Position numbers and translations under genes: made by a program. Source: Pyrocephalus nanus (Eukaryota > Chordata > Aves > Passeriformes > Tyrannidae). Taken from it: DNA of 64,000 bases. Below, one piece after another: positions 45,801 through 59,441 of the stretch (position 1 is the stretch's first letter; each line of letters opens with the position of its first letter). The stretch is from contig CM076260.1 of assembly GCA_038380795.1 (NCBI GenBank), forward strand, positions 6,712,033 to 6,776,032, given 5' to 3'. A model generated the notes under the pieces. The model was not told the origin of the DNA, did not search any database, and saw nothing but the letters and a program-made list of their open reading frames with translations.

Positions 45801-47747
45801 AATGCTTAAGTTAGTCTGAAGCAGAGACTGTGCTGGGCTTGCATCTGAGGCAGGAGGATTTTAAATTGATGTGCCTGCAGGCACTACTACAGGTAGATGA
45901 TTTGTGTGGAATGGCTTCTGCATTCGTCTTTTTGTAAATGCTGTACCCTCTGATTAGTTTACAGCTGCTACCAAACAGGGCAAATCCATTTCCTGTCCTC
46001 CTCTCCACCAGGAGCCAATCCCAGTAACATGGCCAGCAGGACAAGAGACCCCCAGCTGGGGTCAGCCCTTGTGGTGCCCCCTCACAAATTCCTCTGAAGG
46101 AGATCTCTACATCACTTCCTATGATTTCCATCTCTGTTCTTGTAGCCCTGAGCCCCAGCACTGAAACCCCCAGAGAGCAGGGGATGCACTCAGGGCACTG
46201 GCATGAGACAAGTGCCTACAGATGATGGAATAAGACAGGAGACGTGGAGAGAGCAGAGCTGCTTCCCCTGGTGACCACCTCACTTCATACCCATCTCTTT
46301 GCAGAAGAGCAGGCTGTAAATTTATTGAGCAAATAGTTTATTGAAGGGGAAGGGGTGAGCAGGTCATTGCCATTAAACCACTTAATGAACTGGGTCCTTC
46401 TCTTCTTTGTAAGTTATGCAGACTGATTTTCATATTTTGTTACTCAGAGAGTGCCTGTGACAATATTTTTCAACCCCAGGGACCACTTGAAAATGACCCG
46501 ACGCAACTACTGTTTCAAACCTTCGTTCTAAATAATATGCTGTTGGTTCCTTATCCCAACACAGAATAGCTTTGCTGCTCAGTGGAAGAATTCATAACCC
46601 TCACCAGAATTTTCTAGATGGCTGCACAAAGATTTCTGATAATGATACTCATGCAAGTACAATTCTTTGAAGAACATGCTGCTTTCCCTTTTCACAAAAG
46701 TATTAGAGCAGAAACAACTGCATAAAAGGTGTTTGCCAAATTCAAACATGGTCTCTGTGTTTCCTGCAGTAACTTCTCTTTCCTGTAGCATTTGGTATAA
46801 TTCACTTGTTATACTAAAGGATCAGGGAGCTGCTTGGGCTGTGAGAAAAAACCCACAGAATGCTGCACAAGTCGATGGATTATCCTTTTTTTTTTTTTTA
46901 AAACATCTTAATAGAAGTGACTTCATTCTATGAAATGTGAATTGTCTCTCTACTTCAAGAATGTCAGTACCTAAACAATTTGAGGAAAGAGAAGTTTAGT
47001 AGCATGCAGAGTGCTAGGAAGAATTTTAACACCATAAGGCAATGAATTTTTTGGTGCTCTATCAAGATCTGTTGGTGTTCTTTTGTTCCTTTTGCTTGTT
47101 TTTCTGTAAAATTTCCAAATCATGTTGCATTTTTGTATCCACATAAATACACAAATCTGCGTATCTGCCACTTAAACTCCTTGGAGCTTGTAATGATATT
47201 CTTTTCATTTATCAACAAAGAGCCTAATATCTCCATAACTAACACATTCCACCTGACTGTTCTCTGATGGGAAGCAAAGAAACCTGTTTCATACATTTTA
47301 AAAAATACACCTTTGGGATTTCTCACATCCTAGGTTGTGAGTATCCCTTTCAGGAGGATTTGTCTGTAAATATTCACATTGCTTCCTTGATGTCCCTAAT
47401 TTCTTTCATCGTAAAACTCATGTCTGGCCACCCATGTCTTTTGTTTACTTTGTTTCTACCCGCAGACCAGTGCTGTTTTATTTCTAACTTTGCCAATTAC
47501 CCACCTTCTTCTTTGTGTGCAAGCTCTCTGAGTAAGAAAAGGTGATATTATCTGAGGTCTCCAAGGTGAAGATGGTTACTCTTTCCAGGGAGCTCCTAAC
47601 AATCTTTTTTCTTTGTGTCTTCCTCTTAAGATCAGTACCTTACAGCTGGGAGCACTGATGAGTCTCTCACTTCCTAAATTACACAGGCTCTTGAATTACA
47701 GAGAGTTTGGTTTCTTTTATCACTTCTAAGACCAGTCTTTTTATGCA
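42871..47747. other. Unannotated DNA
   Basis: Nearly 4.9 kb without a recognised gene. A 13-bp tandem duplication lies at 44010-44035 and a T14 run at 46886-46899. C-rich sequence at 44390-44540 and a GC-richer patch at 45990-46260 were not assigned to any family. Confidence 0.5.
44010..44035. repeat. 13-bp perfect tandem duplication
   Basis: CAATATGGAGAGA occurs twice in immediate succession. It is a simple local duplication, probably replication slippage. Confidence 0.9.
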
Positions 47748-47975
47748 ATAGAATCATTTAGGTAGGAAAAGGCCTCTAAGATCATCAGTTCCAACCATTT
47801 ACCCAGCACTGCGAAGCCCACCACTAAATCACACCACATCTACATGACTTTTAAATACCTCCAGGGATGGTGACTCCACCACTTCCCTGGACAGCCTGTT
47901 CCAATGCTTGACAACCTTTTTGGTGAATATAGTTTTCCTGATATCAAATCTAAACCTTCCCTGGTGCAAGTTAAA
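47748..47975 (-). mobile_element. CR1 LINE 3' end, diverged
   Basis: Complement of a CR1 tail from an older subfamily: 'TAGAATCATTTAGGTAGGAA', 'AGGCCTCTAAGATCATC', 'AGTTCCAACCATTTACCCAG', 'CCTCCAGGGATGGTGACTCC', 'CACTTCCCTGGACAGCCTGT', 'TCCAATGCTTGACAACC', and then 'CCTTCCCTGGTGCAAGTT'. Beyond 47975 similarity fades, though the element may extend to about 48040. It is 5'-truncated and non-coding. Confidence 0.9.
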
Positions 47976-50900
47976 CCATCCAGATACCCTATGAACTTGG
48001 AGGACACTGTTGGTCTGTCCTAACCATTTCTACACCTCTGATAAAGGGACACTGAATTAAGATCCAAGTTCTGCCACACTCAGCAAGTTCTAAAGTAAAC
48101 CTATGCAAGCATTTTTAGTTATTGACATTACTGTTTTGCAGTCTATCGCTATCTGTCAGTGGGAATTGGAGCAAGACTTCCTTCAGCTGCCAGCACTGGT
48201 AACTAATGTCCTCTTTTTCCCTGTAGCTGGGGACGTTTTTTCTGTAGTTGAGATAAAAGCTTGTGGTTTGATTGTTAGTTTGCTTTTTTAGAGGGAGGAA
48301 GCAAAGGCAGTCGTGCTGTCAGTGTATGTGTGGCTGCTTGTCCCATCTTTTTAACCTCAGCTGATCTTCAGGACCAGTTTCACACAAATTTGACAGAGGA
48401 ACAAAAGTCTCAGGTGCATCAATCTCCTGGATTTTTCATGAAAATAGCAATAACATGCCTGTGACAATTCATAGGGAAGATTATAGAACAAGCTTAATTT
48501 TTCATATAGTTTAGATACGAAGACCTTGGACAGTGGAAAAAACAACATGGGATATGCTTGTATCTTATTAAACAGACAAAAGTCTAACCACACTTTCACA
48601 AAAATTTAGGAAATTAGGCAGCACACATTTTGCTAGTTGCAGGAAAGCTTGTAAAATGCAGATTCTGTCTGTTCCTGATTATGTGCAATCCATATGTATG
48701 TGAAATAACCAGAACACATTAAAATACCATGAAAGATTTGTTTTAAAGTAGTTATGCTCTGAAGTCACAGCTGGAAGGACAGCTTATTCATCTGTCAAAG
48801 GTTCCTCGATGTTGCTTGAGATGCGTATGGACACATTTCCTAAAGAACTGGTTTGTAAAAACACAATGCATTGCAAACTGTAAATGATGAAATAGTGCTT
48901 TGCACGCTTCAGATGACAAAGCAGTGAATCCCCAAATGAGAAATACCCCATTCATGGCACCGCAGGTACTCATGAAAATAATATGGGTGAATCCAAGCTG
49001 CCACTGCACACCACCATGGAATTGGTCAAGGCAAATGATATAGTGAGGAATATCATGTTATCTGCAGATATTTTCTCTGTGTATAATTTCTCAGCCCTGT
49101 TTATGAAAGACTTACAAATGATCTTCAAAAATGTGGCTAGGAACACGATCATAACTGTATTGGATGTTGAAAATAATTGTATCAATAGAGACACAGCGAT
49201 CTGACACACAGTAATTTCCCTCCAATCTCATTCCAGCTAGTCAGTAGCTTTTGTGCTATAATTACCTGCTTTTCTATCTCTACTTACCACAGGGGCTACA
49301 AATGTTATTACTTCTAGTCTGATTAAGTACCCTGCTCTGCTCAGATACCAACTGCCTGTTTCTTTGAAATTGTCTAATCAGCTAACATAATTAAGTTATA
49401 TTCAGAACAGTATCCAAACTCTGCTTAGCTTGAGGCTCTCTGGTTCTGCTTTAGAACCAAAGTCCCAGTGACTATAAAAGGTTGTGTATTTTTCCAGATG
49501 TCAGTAAAAAATGGTATTTTCTCTCTTTGCAAATTTTGACTTACTGTTACCAATAAACTAAAACTGTATAACAATCTTTTCAACTAGCCATTGGCTGATT
49601 CTTAGCTCTGTGCTCTTTATAGGAACTAAAAATATATTTTAAGCTTCCTCTTCTAACCCATATAATTGTAAAAATAACGAAATCCTACACTGTGTTAGGA
49701 AAGAAGCAGAAAGATGCATGTGGATAAAGACATGCATTTTATGTGGAATCTTCTCCCTTTTTGCACTCACACATAGTGGAGGCCGTACAGGTTTCAATGT
49801 GATGCTTCCCCAGTGTGTGGGAAACAAAACATAGAAAGGTAACTCAGGATCCAAATTTTTAGAGGCACAAGACTATTTAAAACTATTTCTTTTCTGGACC
49901 ATCAATTAGCAGCTCTGAATATGAGTTATCTGCAAACTTTAGTCAAACTTTAGTCATGGAGATGTCTAAAGGAATTGAGTAATCCTGAGATGTCTGCAGC
50001 AATGGGCTCAAGGAGCAAGAGTGAGTCAGCACCAGAGTAAGGACAAACCAGGACAATTTCCTGAACAGTTAGCAGCACCCAGTGCATTGTCATGAAGCAT
50101 TGATTTCCTTCTCTCATTAGTTTGAAAGCCAGTCTGACAAGAGAGCTTCCTCCATTTGGTCTGCTGCTTCATTGCTGTGGGGGGAAGATTAAAGATACTA
50201 TTGTTGTCAAAAACTCTGAGATTCTGCACAAAAATTGTAGTGCCTCTACCAACTCTATGCCATTCCTCAGCCATTTCTTTTTTCTTAAGAATAATTTTTA
50301 TTATCTACATTCATGTAGGAGTTGGATGTGCAATCTAAATCCATATATCTTGCAATTGCTGTCAAAGACTGCCATGGGAAGATTTGTTTGTGGTAAGGAA
50401 AAATCATAATTTGCTTTATTTCTAGACAAAATTTATGAAGGAGGTTTCTCCTATTCTGAACCCAAATCATTAAATAATGATTTTTTTTTTTTTTTTTAGT
50501 TTAGCAAACCTTATCCATTTATTTCAGGATATCCATATAGCAAGGATTATCACTGCATCTCCACAGAATGATACGTACAGTACACTGACTAAAGGGTTTA
50601 TAGAATCAACCTTAGAGTTACAAATGCTGAAAGATTTTTCTTCCAAAATAATGACTATTCCTGATAAAGAAAGAGGAATGTGAGACTGTGTTTGCGACAT
50701 TAATTCATAATAATGTAAAATCCCCAGCTGAAAAAAAAATCCATCTTTGGCAGAGCATTTGCTTTAAATGATAACTTGAAAGTGTTTCCCTCTGGAATAT
50801 TTAAACAGGAAGATCCCCAGTCTGTTTTCTTCCTGTCTCAAGAACTCTGAGTGGATCAAGCAAAAACCATGGAAGTGAAACAAACTGTTTCCCAGCTGTT

Positions 50901-51136
50901 TCAAGCCTATTTTCTCCATGTAATGCCTGTCAAGTTCTTAGTAAAGTTAAAGGGATTTATTTGCATTTGAATCTGAGCAAGTACTGAACACCTCATTTCA
51001 TCTTAATTGTATGGACTGAATTCTGCAGCTAAAGTGGAGCTCATAGGTGTTAAGTAAACTGAAATGCTGCTGTAATTAATTGCAAAGAACCCACATGTTA
51101 TGTGCCTTATTCTAAAAGACCTGGTAGTATGTCTTG
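47976..51136. other. Unannotated DNA
   Basis: No gene or repeat family recognised. A T17 run lies at 50481-50497. Pairs of overlapping opposite-strand frames (for example 48970-49209 and 48983-49204) are typical of chance open frames in AT-rich DNA. Confidence 0.5.
50481..50497. repeat. Poly(T) run, 17 bases
   Basis: Uninterrupted T17 between AATAATGA and AGTTTAGC. Confidence 0.9.
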
Positions 51137-51224
51137 TCTTCTAGTGGAAGGTTACCAGCCCATGGCTGGGAATTGGAAGAAGATGAATTCCATTCCAACC
51201 CAAACCATTCTGTGAATCTATGAT
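51137..51224 (+). mobile_element. CR1 LINE 3' terminal fragment
   Basis: Sense CR1 terminus: 'CTTCTAGTGGAAGGTTACCA', 'GCCCATGGCTGGGAATTGGA', 'TTCCATTCCAACCCAAACCA' and 'TTCTGTGAATCTATGAT'. Only the last 90 or so bases of the element remain, with small internal losses in the 'GATCTTTAAGG' block. Confidence 0.85.
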
Positions 51225-54200
51225 AAAAAAGATCCAAATGTAATTGATCTGATTAAACAAAAGCAAAATCTCACCAAGAATAAAATATGGTGATTTTTCA
51301 AATATAACAACCATGTTCTGTTCTTAATGTAAAACAGATACCCACACACATATACACAGTATTTATTTTCATAGAAAATGTGCATTGACAGCTTTACAAT
51401 ATACAGTGAACCTCCCTTTTCAGAAGGAAAATCCAAAATGAGAAAGAGACTAGCAGTTGAATCCAATCCCTGTGTACACCCCCAAGCCACCTCTCTTGCT
51501 GTTGTACATTTGCAGCTCCCAGAAGCTACAGATCCCACTGGGTCTGTGCAGACCCCAATTTGCAAGTCCCATTCAACTCTTCAAATATCGCTACATATTA
51601 TTGTGAACATTTCCATTTTATATTGGGAACACATTCACCAAGGACATGACCTGGTTTTTGTTCAGAGTGTAAGGGGAGCATCAAAACTTCTTCCTCTGCT
51701 GATGTTCCTTCTTCCTCTGTGACTTCATCACTAAGGTCATGAGAAGTTGGACAGGATTGTAGAATAGAGCTACCTAAATGGCATGGTACTAAAAATATAT
51801 TTATTCAGAATGGCTAATTAAGGTGAATGACTACAAGTCCTCATTAGCACTGAAGTGGTGTTAATTTGATTAGACTTCTGGCCTAGATAGACATGCAAGG
51901 CATTATGTTCCTGATGCAATTATTTTTAACGAGAAAGCATTTCAGGTGAAATGTTACCCATCAGTGTCTTTCTTTGTATAAATATTAAGTAGACATTTGC
52001 CTTTTAATGCTGATGTAATTTTTAGGGAGCAGGGAAACAGCAAAGATGTGACATCTGTATTGCCTTGGGATATGGAAGAAAGTGAGAAAATAAACTTGCA
52101 ATTCTTGCTCCAGTTTCATTATTTAAATATGTTGCAACATTTTCACAGTAGAAAGTCATACTTGAAATGTGCTTATCAAACCAACCTTTCCTTTGACACA
52201 CCATTATATGCTTCTTGCTCTTTAGCTCAAAACTCTCTTCAATCAATATTTCAATGCTTAAACATAGTTAAGGTGGTAACATAAGTTTCAGACTAGAAAA
52301 AATGCCTTCTGCTGTGTTCCTTTCACCATAATCCATGGGGGAATAAGAGTAACGTACTATTTACTTATTAATTAGAGCACACAATGATCTCTGCCGGAAT
52401 AATGCTCAAGAAAAAAGCACCCATTTAGTTGGACTATTTTAACACAAGAAGTTTTAGTATTGCCACTTTTATAATGCAGGTTGGGAATGTTTTTAAGTTG
52501 GTATGCATCATTTACCCCTGAAATGCAGATGACAACATAGTAAACAGCCTGTGAGTCAAGGTAAGCTGAAAGACAAAAGCACTGGGAGGAAGAGGAGGCT
52601 TTCTGGAGTCACCACACATGACTATAACTGGCTGTCAATATTATTTCATTAAAGAAATAACTTTAATCCCCTTCTATCAAAAGTGTTACAGAAGACAGCT
52701 GAAGAGAATGGATTAATGGTTGCACCCTTGTGTTCAGTAATATTAAATGCATGGAATGCCTCTTTCATCGTTGAAGCTTTATATGTCATTAAAATTTCTA
52801 AATAGATTTATATAAAAACTTCACCAGGATTTATAAGGCCAAGTTTTGAAAAAATGACGGTCAATAGCATCATAAAAGATGATAGTTCTTCCAAAATTAA
52901 AAAGTTGGCATCACAATAAATAAAGGAAGTGTATTATAAAAGGGTAAAAACTTCCCATGCGCCAATGCTTCCAACCACTTTACTACCTTTTTAGAGGACA
53001 GAAAAGCAAGGACTTCCATTTCATGAAAGCAACTTGAATGTTTAAAGCCATTAACCACGTTTCTACAGCCTCTGAAGATTTATGTCCTTTTTAAAAACAT
53101 GAGATTTTGTGTAAATATTAGAGGACTTATCTAATGAAGATATTATAGAATCTAATGGAGAAATAGAAAACAAAAACGGCCTGGTTTAAATAGCCCAACA
53201 GTGATATTTCTTAATGAGATATCATATTATAAGTGTTTTGAAGTGTTTTTTTTTTCATATCTAATAGAAATATTTCCAGGAGACGGACCTTCTCTCCTTC
53301 CCTATGGATAAAATGAAGTATCATCCTCCACACAAGCTGTTAATTATCAATTCTGTTGAACCAAAATAATCTAAATTAAAATCTTAGCAAATGTTTTGGA
53401 GGACAGAACTAAACTAACTTTATAGACATTAATTAGATACATATCAAATGAAACTGGATGTTATCTAAGGAAAAGAGAACAACAAAAGTTGCTTTGACAA
53501 GTTCATCCAAGTGAATCCAGGTCTAACAACTTTGAGTTTCATTACAGAGACACAAGGTATATTTCATATAAAGAGTAGGGACAGTCCAACTTCTGCTCTA
53601 AATTATATCCATCCAACATACTAATTCTAAATGCATAAGAAAGAAGATAGAATTCAGCACTCTACAATGGAAAAAAAGGCACTAAGGACCTACCTAAGTA
53701 CCTCAGGATGCAGCTAACTTTTCACCTAGTGGCACTTTAAACCATTTTCTGTCACCCATCCTTCTCACCTGAATTTCTTTGTAACCTTCTCTATCATGAG
53801 ACACGCTGGAATGGAAAAGTATAAAAATTGCATTAATTTTCAGATATGATTGTCAGATTGCATTGAAATTTTTGAGGAAATCCAGAAGTGTCCCAAGAGA
53901 ACATAAAAAAATGCAACAAGGAGCAATCTGCATTGTTCTATACAGATTTTCTGGGTCCTGTTTTCATAAAGGCAACGCCCCCCCCCCCAGCTTAGTTAGC
54001 ATTTTATATTTAAATATTTATGTAGATAGGACAGAAAAAAACATGTGCAGATGAATTTGACATAGTACAAGGGTGTTAAGGATGAGGATGTCAGTTATTC
54101 TTGGATCTGTTTTTCTACCACATAATCTTCTGATGCACTCAAGAGAGAGAAGTACACTTCGGGAAGAAAATGGGCAGACTAGAATATTTTGCTTCCTCTT

Positions 54201-55499
54201 TACCTAAGATGAAACCTCACCTTGACCTCACTTTCCAGTCCTTTCATGGTGCCTTTCAGAGTGATGTCTTGTTCAAGCCTGTTCCTGTCTTTCCAATTAG
54301 ATATTTCCATCTTCCTTTGACAGATCTGATCACTGGGAGCCTGAATGCACTGCTCTCCTCTCCCAAGGTGGGAGGAAATCTAAGCCTGTGTTGTTGTTAC
54401 AGATTGGGTATATTTGACTTAGGTAAATTTCAAAACAAACCTTCATCTATCCCAAAATCCAATCAGAACTGTTGGATCTTCATGATAGCCACTGTTTAAT
54501 ATTGATTCTTGAGAACTTACAGGTGTGATGAAGATCCAGTAAAGAGAAAGAGGGTGAAACTGCAGGAAGGGTTGAGGAAGCAGGGCTGAAACACTCTGTT
54601 AAGATTCCTTTCCAGTCCTTTAAATATGTTTCTTCCCTCTCATTAAGGGCTGATTTATGCCATGGTTTGGAACAAAGTGCAGAGATGTCAAAGCTGTTGA
54701 AGATCTAAGCATTCAGTCGATACATAACATTTCCATCTCCAGAGTGAGCTGCAGAGCTGCTCAAGTTCCTGCATATCCACGGGGCAGGCTTGCCCTAATT
54801 ATCTCCGTGATAAAGAGCAAGATGTTCCAATTTGATACACTAGTCCCTGTGGGACACAGGGGCTAGCTGAAAGCAGGCCTGTTAAACCTCTGGTTATGCT
54901 GACTGCCTCTGCACGATCCTGATTGAGGTGGGGTTTAGTAGGGGCCACAGGCATTAAAGCACAGGCTGTTGGTCTTGTCCAGCCAAGCTGTAACACGTAC
55001 TCTTAAAAAGTACTTGAATGTCTAAAGTGGGAAAGAGAGAGCAAAGGACAAACTAAGGGCTTTTATTTCAGTTCATCAGCTTAGAAGCCTCAGAAAAATA
55101 AAAATTCCTGACTGGGATAAGAACTTATCAGGGTACTGATAAAATCATTCCTAGACTAGAGATGGGCTGTGGCGCACAGTAGCTACACAAGGACTGTATC
55201 AAATTGCATATCAGACTGAAATATTTGTGTTCATATCACACTACATGACTGCCCTGGCTGCCCTGGGGCTCATGGTTCTTTCACCTTTGTTCATATCCAC
55301 CCAGTCCATTCCCAAAATAGTCCACATATGGTTTTGCACTGGGTTATCAGTCTTGGTAGTGACTTTGCCTCCTGGTCAGGGACGGATAGGGGCTGGTTGT
55401 GCTGTTTGGGTAACATATTTAGACCCCAGAGGACAGCAGGTCCCTCCTGAAGTGTCACATCCTACTTCTTCTGGGAATGGGACTTGCAAATATAAAAAA
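51225..55499. other. Unannotated AT-rich DNA
   Basis: About 4.3 kb with no gene or interspersed repeat recognised. A C11 run lies at 53978-53988. The section 52650-53480 is especially AT-rich with dense stops. Confidence 0.5.
53978..53988. repeat. Poly(C) run, 11 bases
   Basis: Uninterrupted C11 between GGCAACG and AGCTTAG. It is unusual in composition compared with the many A and T runs in the window and is a likely spot for sequencing error in length. Confidence 0.9.
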
Positions 55500-55653
55500 C
55501 ATAGAGAGATAAAATACACTGAGTTGGAAAGAACCTATAAGGATCATCAAAATCCAGCCCCTGGCCCTGCACAGAACAGCCCCGAGAATCACACCATGTG
55601 CCTGAAAACACTGTTCAAACACTTCTAGAACTCTGGCAGGCTTAGTGTTCCTG
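55500..55653 (-). mobile_element. CR1-like LINE 3' end fragment
   Basis: Complement of the same CR1 subfamily seen at 41062: 'GAGTTGGAAAGAACCTATAA', 'GGATCATCAAAATCCAGCCC', 'CTGGCCCTGCACAGAACAGC', 'GAATCACACCATGTGCCTG' and 'CAAACACTTCTAGAACTC'. It reaches slightly further 5' than the 41062 copy. A 133-codon frame (55227-55628) runs into this element, which makes that frame unlikely to be a gene. Confidence 0.9.
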
Positions 55654-57812
55654 CTTTAAGAGGCAACCTAAGGCACAGGAGTGAAAAACATGATCTTGGA
55701 GGAAAGGAGATAAAGGGATGTGGAGTCAGAATTTCATTCTGGGATTTCACACATTTTCAGATTCAAGAGTTTATAGGGCACTGAAGTATTGGCACGGGCA
55801 TTAGCAGTTATTAGCAGTGTTGTAAAATCATTGATTAGGTGTTGGGGAATTCCCATCTGTGAGGGATTTTGCAAAGAGAATAAGGTCAGGAGGAGAGGAA
55901 AGCACAGACTGAAAGGAGAGCAGTTTTGCAGAAAGGTCAGGAAGCAGCGCAGATGTTTCTACAGCGAACACTGTTGTGAATGAACTAGACTTCTAGATGG
56001 AGAAGTTTCATCCCCCGTAAAACCAAGCAAATAACGCTTTCAGCACAAAAAGAACAGCCCAGCAACAACGAACCCAGCTTGTAATTTCCTTTATTATAGC
56101 TTGGAAGCCAGTCAGTCCCCCTGTGGGACTGAGGCTAGGGCACTGACGAAAATACACTGTTTTCTTGCCAAATGGACACATTTGAAAAAGCAGTTATTTC
56201 ATCATGATGAGACATTTAATTTGCCTTGCCATCTAACAAATAAAATGGAAATAAAAAGGGGCTCTAAAGCACAACACTGACTTTCCCAGCTTCAGAGCTC
56301 CTCTTACTCAGATTACACATTTCCTACATTAACGAGATGGAGGCACTCATGTGTGGTGCAATAAAGGCAAAATCAAGCTTTCTTTTGCAGTGTTCTGTCA
56401 GATTCTCCAGAAGAATCTGTGGCTGCAGCTTTTATGCCCTGATTCAGAATTGTATTGGAGGAAAATATAAAAAAGCAGAATTCATTATGGGCAGATTCAT
56501 CTGGAGGCTGAAGAAGTTTCTAAGGATTATAACACTACCCAGACATAATTAAGCAGAGGACAACATAATTAAGCAGAGGGTGAAAAGACTAAGAGCCTAC
56601 AAAAGTCTTTGAGGGCTTTCTTTGACCGTTATTTTTTCTTTCACTGAGCTCAACAGAATGCAGATTTGACCTTAACTGCATGCACTAAATTTGTCCACAG
56701 CTTTACTGATGAGATTGTTCATCCTGTTTTTCACCCCAGCACAAAGCTTTTGTTGCTAGTCAGATGAAAACATGTAATTAATGAGGAGTTCTACAATAGC
56801 ATGCATGCCCTGTATTAAAAGTATGAATCAGGCCACATGGGTTTCTTGGCTCTTTTTATGAAATCTTGTTGTGTCTTCTCTTTCTCATTATCTCTCAGAA
56901 ATGAAAACCAGGAGACAAAATTCACAGTCCAGAGTGCCTCCCATGTGGGACTCAGGAAGATACTACTCTTGATGTGCTCTGCAAACAAAGCTTTTATGGA
57001 GAAGTTGTCACTGCCCTCAAACTTAGTTCAGCATATCAAACCCTTGAGTCTCCTAGATGCTACTCAGCTTACATTTTAAAACTCCTTAGAACAGGAATTT
57101 CTTTCTATTCCCTGCTTCTGAAAAGGAAGATACAACACTAGGCTGTGCATTTAATTTGCAAAAACACATCATGGGGAGGATATTTAAAGCTGGAGGTCTA
57201 CTGGGTGGATGTGTAATTTGGAGCAAGTCGATACAGTCTTTTCTTACAGTTAAATTGAAGAAAAAGTTCTAGGAAATGGTTAATACGACTTATGTTAGAA
57301 TGGGAAAAATAATGCTCTAAAAATGTCTTAATGCAAAGAGCCCAGGGTGACAGCCTCTGTCATAGATGTGGGTGTCTACATCCAGTGAGCTGAAACGTGC
57401 ACAGTGCTCAGAAAACATCTCCATTCTATGTTCTCTTTTTTGCTGGTTGCTACAGGATGGAAAATTGTGCACTTGCTCCACAGAAGTGCAACTGAAATTC
57501 TGCAGAAACATAAAGCTTTTATCATCCTTCTTCTTTTGCTACCTGTAAACTTACTACAAAGCTTCATTTTATGTGGCACCCTTTAGAAGAAATGTACCTT
57601 GAAAACCAAAAGTATTTAATTAAATATGGAGATAAATCATCATTGAGAGGAAGGAAACAATGAGGTGATTTAGACAAGGAAAATAGATACTTGTTCACAC
57701 TGGATGTTTGATGAGTAAGTGTAAGTCAATGAGGCAGAGAAGGGCTGTTCCAAAAGACTGGAGCCTCAGAGAAGTTCCTGACATTAATAGCTGTAGATGT
57801 GTTTTGAGGTAC
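55654..57812. other. Unannotated DNA
   Basis: No gene or interspersed repeat recognised. A 20-bp tandem duplication lies at 56543-56580. Confidence 0.5.
56543..56580. repeat. 20-bp-period tandem duplication
   Basis: ACATAATTAAGCAGAGG occurs at 56543 and again at 56563, separated by ACA, giving two copies of a 20-bp unit. Confidence 0.88.
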
Positions 57813-58330
57813 TGTTACAACCCGCCCCGGAAGGTAAGGGTAACTCAGGTTCTTGTTAATAGATCCCTTGGGATGGATTAGAGTGAAATGACAATGAATG
57901 ATTTGTGTTTGTAAAAACATTTATAAATGTAGGGTTTATTTTTGCAAAGGAAAACAGGTATGTAGCTGTTTTGGTTGTTATCACTTATAGTAATATAGCA
58001 GTATAAAAGCATAAGAACAAAATTTAAGAAAATGTATAATGAAAATAAAGAGAAAGGAAAGCTAGAAGTAGAAAGATGTATGGTTAGCACCCACTGAATC
58101 CAGCGATGAGACTTGGTAGTTGCAATTTCCATGTCTGTTGGTTGAAGTGATGGTTGCAGTCCTGTCAAAGTCATTGTCTTGCTATTTCTTTACAGTTTGC
58201 TGGAGTAGACAAAAGTCTTTTGGTGATCTTAACAGTGGGAGTGGAGGAGGGAGAAGAGGGAGTGGACAGAGGAGGGAGTGGACAGCAGAGAAGGTCTCTA
58301 CAGGGGCACTTACAGACTCCCTTCCAATGG
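57813..58330 (+). mobile_element. Putative LTR fragment of an endogenous retroelement
   Basis: The segment starts with TGTTACAACCCGCCCCGGAA, a TG-starting GC-rich head unlike its AT-rich flanks. It then runs into AT-rich sequence with a TATA-box-like TATAAAAG (58012-58019), an AATAAA hexamer (58044-58049) and a purine-rich tail containing two copies of a roughly 16-bp unit (GGGAGTGGACAG, about 58256-58286). TG start, TATA box and AATAAA in this order fit a retroviral-type LTR, and the head resembles songbird LTRs as I remember them. I found neither the CA end nor a target-site duplication, and no coding sequence accompanies it. The 3' edge is a guess. Confidence 0.4.
58256..58286. repeat. Two-copy purine-rich minisatellite
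   Basis: GAGGGAGTGGACAG occurs twice in succession with a 16-bp period, in a purine-rich stretch from 58235 to 58290. Confidence 0.7.
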
Positions 58331-59441
58331 AGGTTTAAAATGGAATCCAAGTTTAGGAAGCAATCTCTGCCTGAAAGCAATGTGGAGTGAGCCCAGCAGG
58401 CTGGAAAGATGGGCCATGACTACAGCCACTGGGAAAATATGTAAAAAACTTCAGTATCTACCAGAAAAAAAATTTAATTCTTTGTTGAGGTATAGTTACT
58501 CTTTTAAAAAGCTATAGCTTTTTATCTTTGCAGTTAGTTATGCCTCCAGTTGGCCTCTAATGCTCACTACCAGGTTCTCTTCCCATTAATGTTCTTCCAG
58601 TAAACATTCTCTGATGTGCACTAAAGCATCCATCAATTTCTCCTGTTAAAGCAGCACCCTTATTTCTTTTAACAATGAGATTAAACTGTTTATGGAAGCT
58701 GCTGACCTTGGCTGGTCACTAATGAGACATTTGGTTCGTTACCTTGTGTTTTTTTTCTCTGCTAAACCATCAGTTAGAAAGGCTCAGATGGGAATGCTCA
58801 AAGGTCTCTATAAGATTCTATCTAACAGGTGAAACAAGAATAAAATGTGTGAATAAAAGTTTCAAAGTTTCCATAGATGGAAAGCTAAAAAAAATTATTA
58901 GAGAAAAGGTCTATTTTACTCCGTTAATTGGTACAAATCCTGAGTTTTACAAATACATTTTTTAAAGACATCATTTACTGGAGAAAGTGTGCAGCTGAGA
59001 AGGGAATCAGCCTTCATGAATCCAGTTATGACTGGATACAAAGTATTTGTATCACAAGCAATTAATTCTGCTGAGATATATTTAAATTGCAAATGTAGGA
59101 GGGAGATAATTTCAATTCTGCCCTGTTCCTCAGAAACTCCAACCTATCCCAAACCTATCAGCATCAGATCCAATCACAAAACATGTAGAACAATGTCATC
59201 AGAGCAAACTTTAATTAGGGGATGATAGCCAAAGGGCATGGCACTCTTTCTAATTGAGAGGGTTATGTCCGTTTCAAATTAACATTTCAAAAGGAGTAAA
59301 GCCTTGGTCCTTTCCATCAAAGTTCTTTAAATTCCGGACATTACAGAAGGAAGGGACATGATACCTGTGTGAAATTATGAACTGACAGGCTGTTTGTTTA
59401 AAACAGCAGGTAGATTTCTGCTTTATCAGAGTTTTATCTAG
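58331..59441. other. Unannotated DNA
   Basis: No gene or repeat recognised with confidence. TTGAGGTATAGTTAC at about 58486 resembles TTGAGGTACTGTTAC at the left edge of the putative LTR (13 of 15 positions). This might mark a boundary or be chance. Confidence 0.4.

Noticed and set aside
55227..55628. 133-codon plus-strand frame with a hydrophobic N-terminus
   Set aside because: Its last third is antisense CR1 sequence (element at 55500-55653). The hydrophobic start alone is weak evidence.
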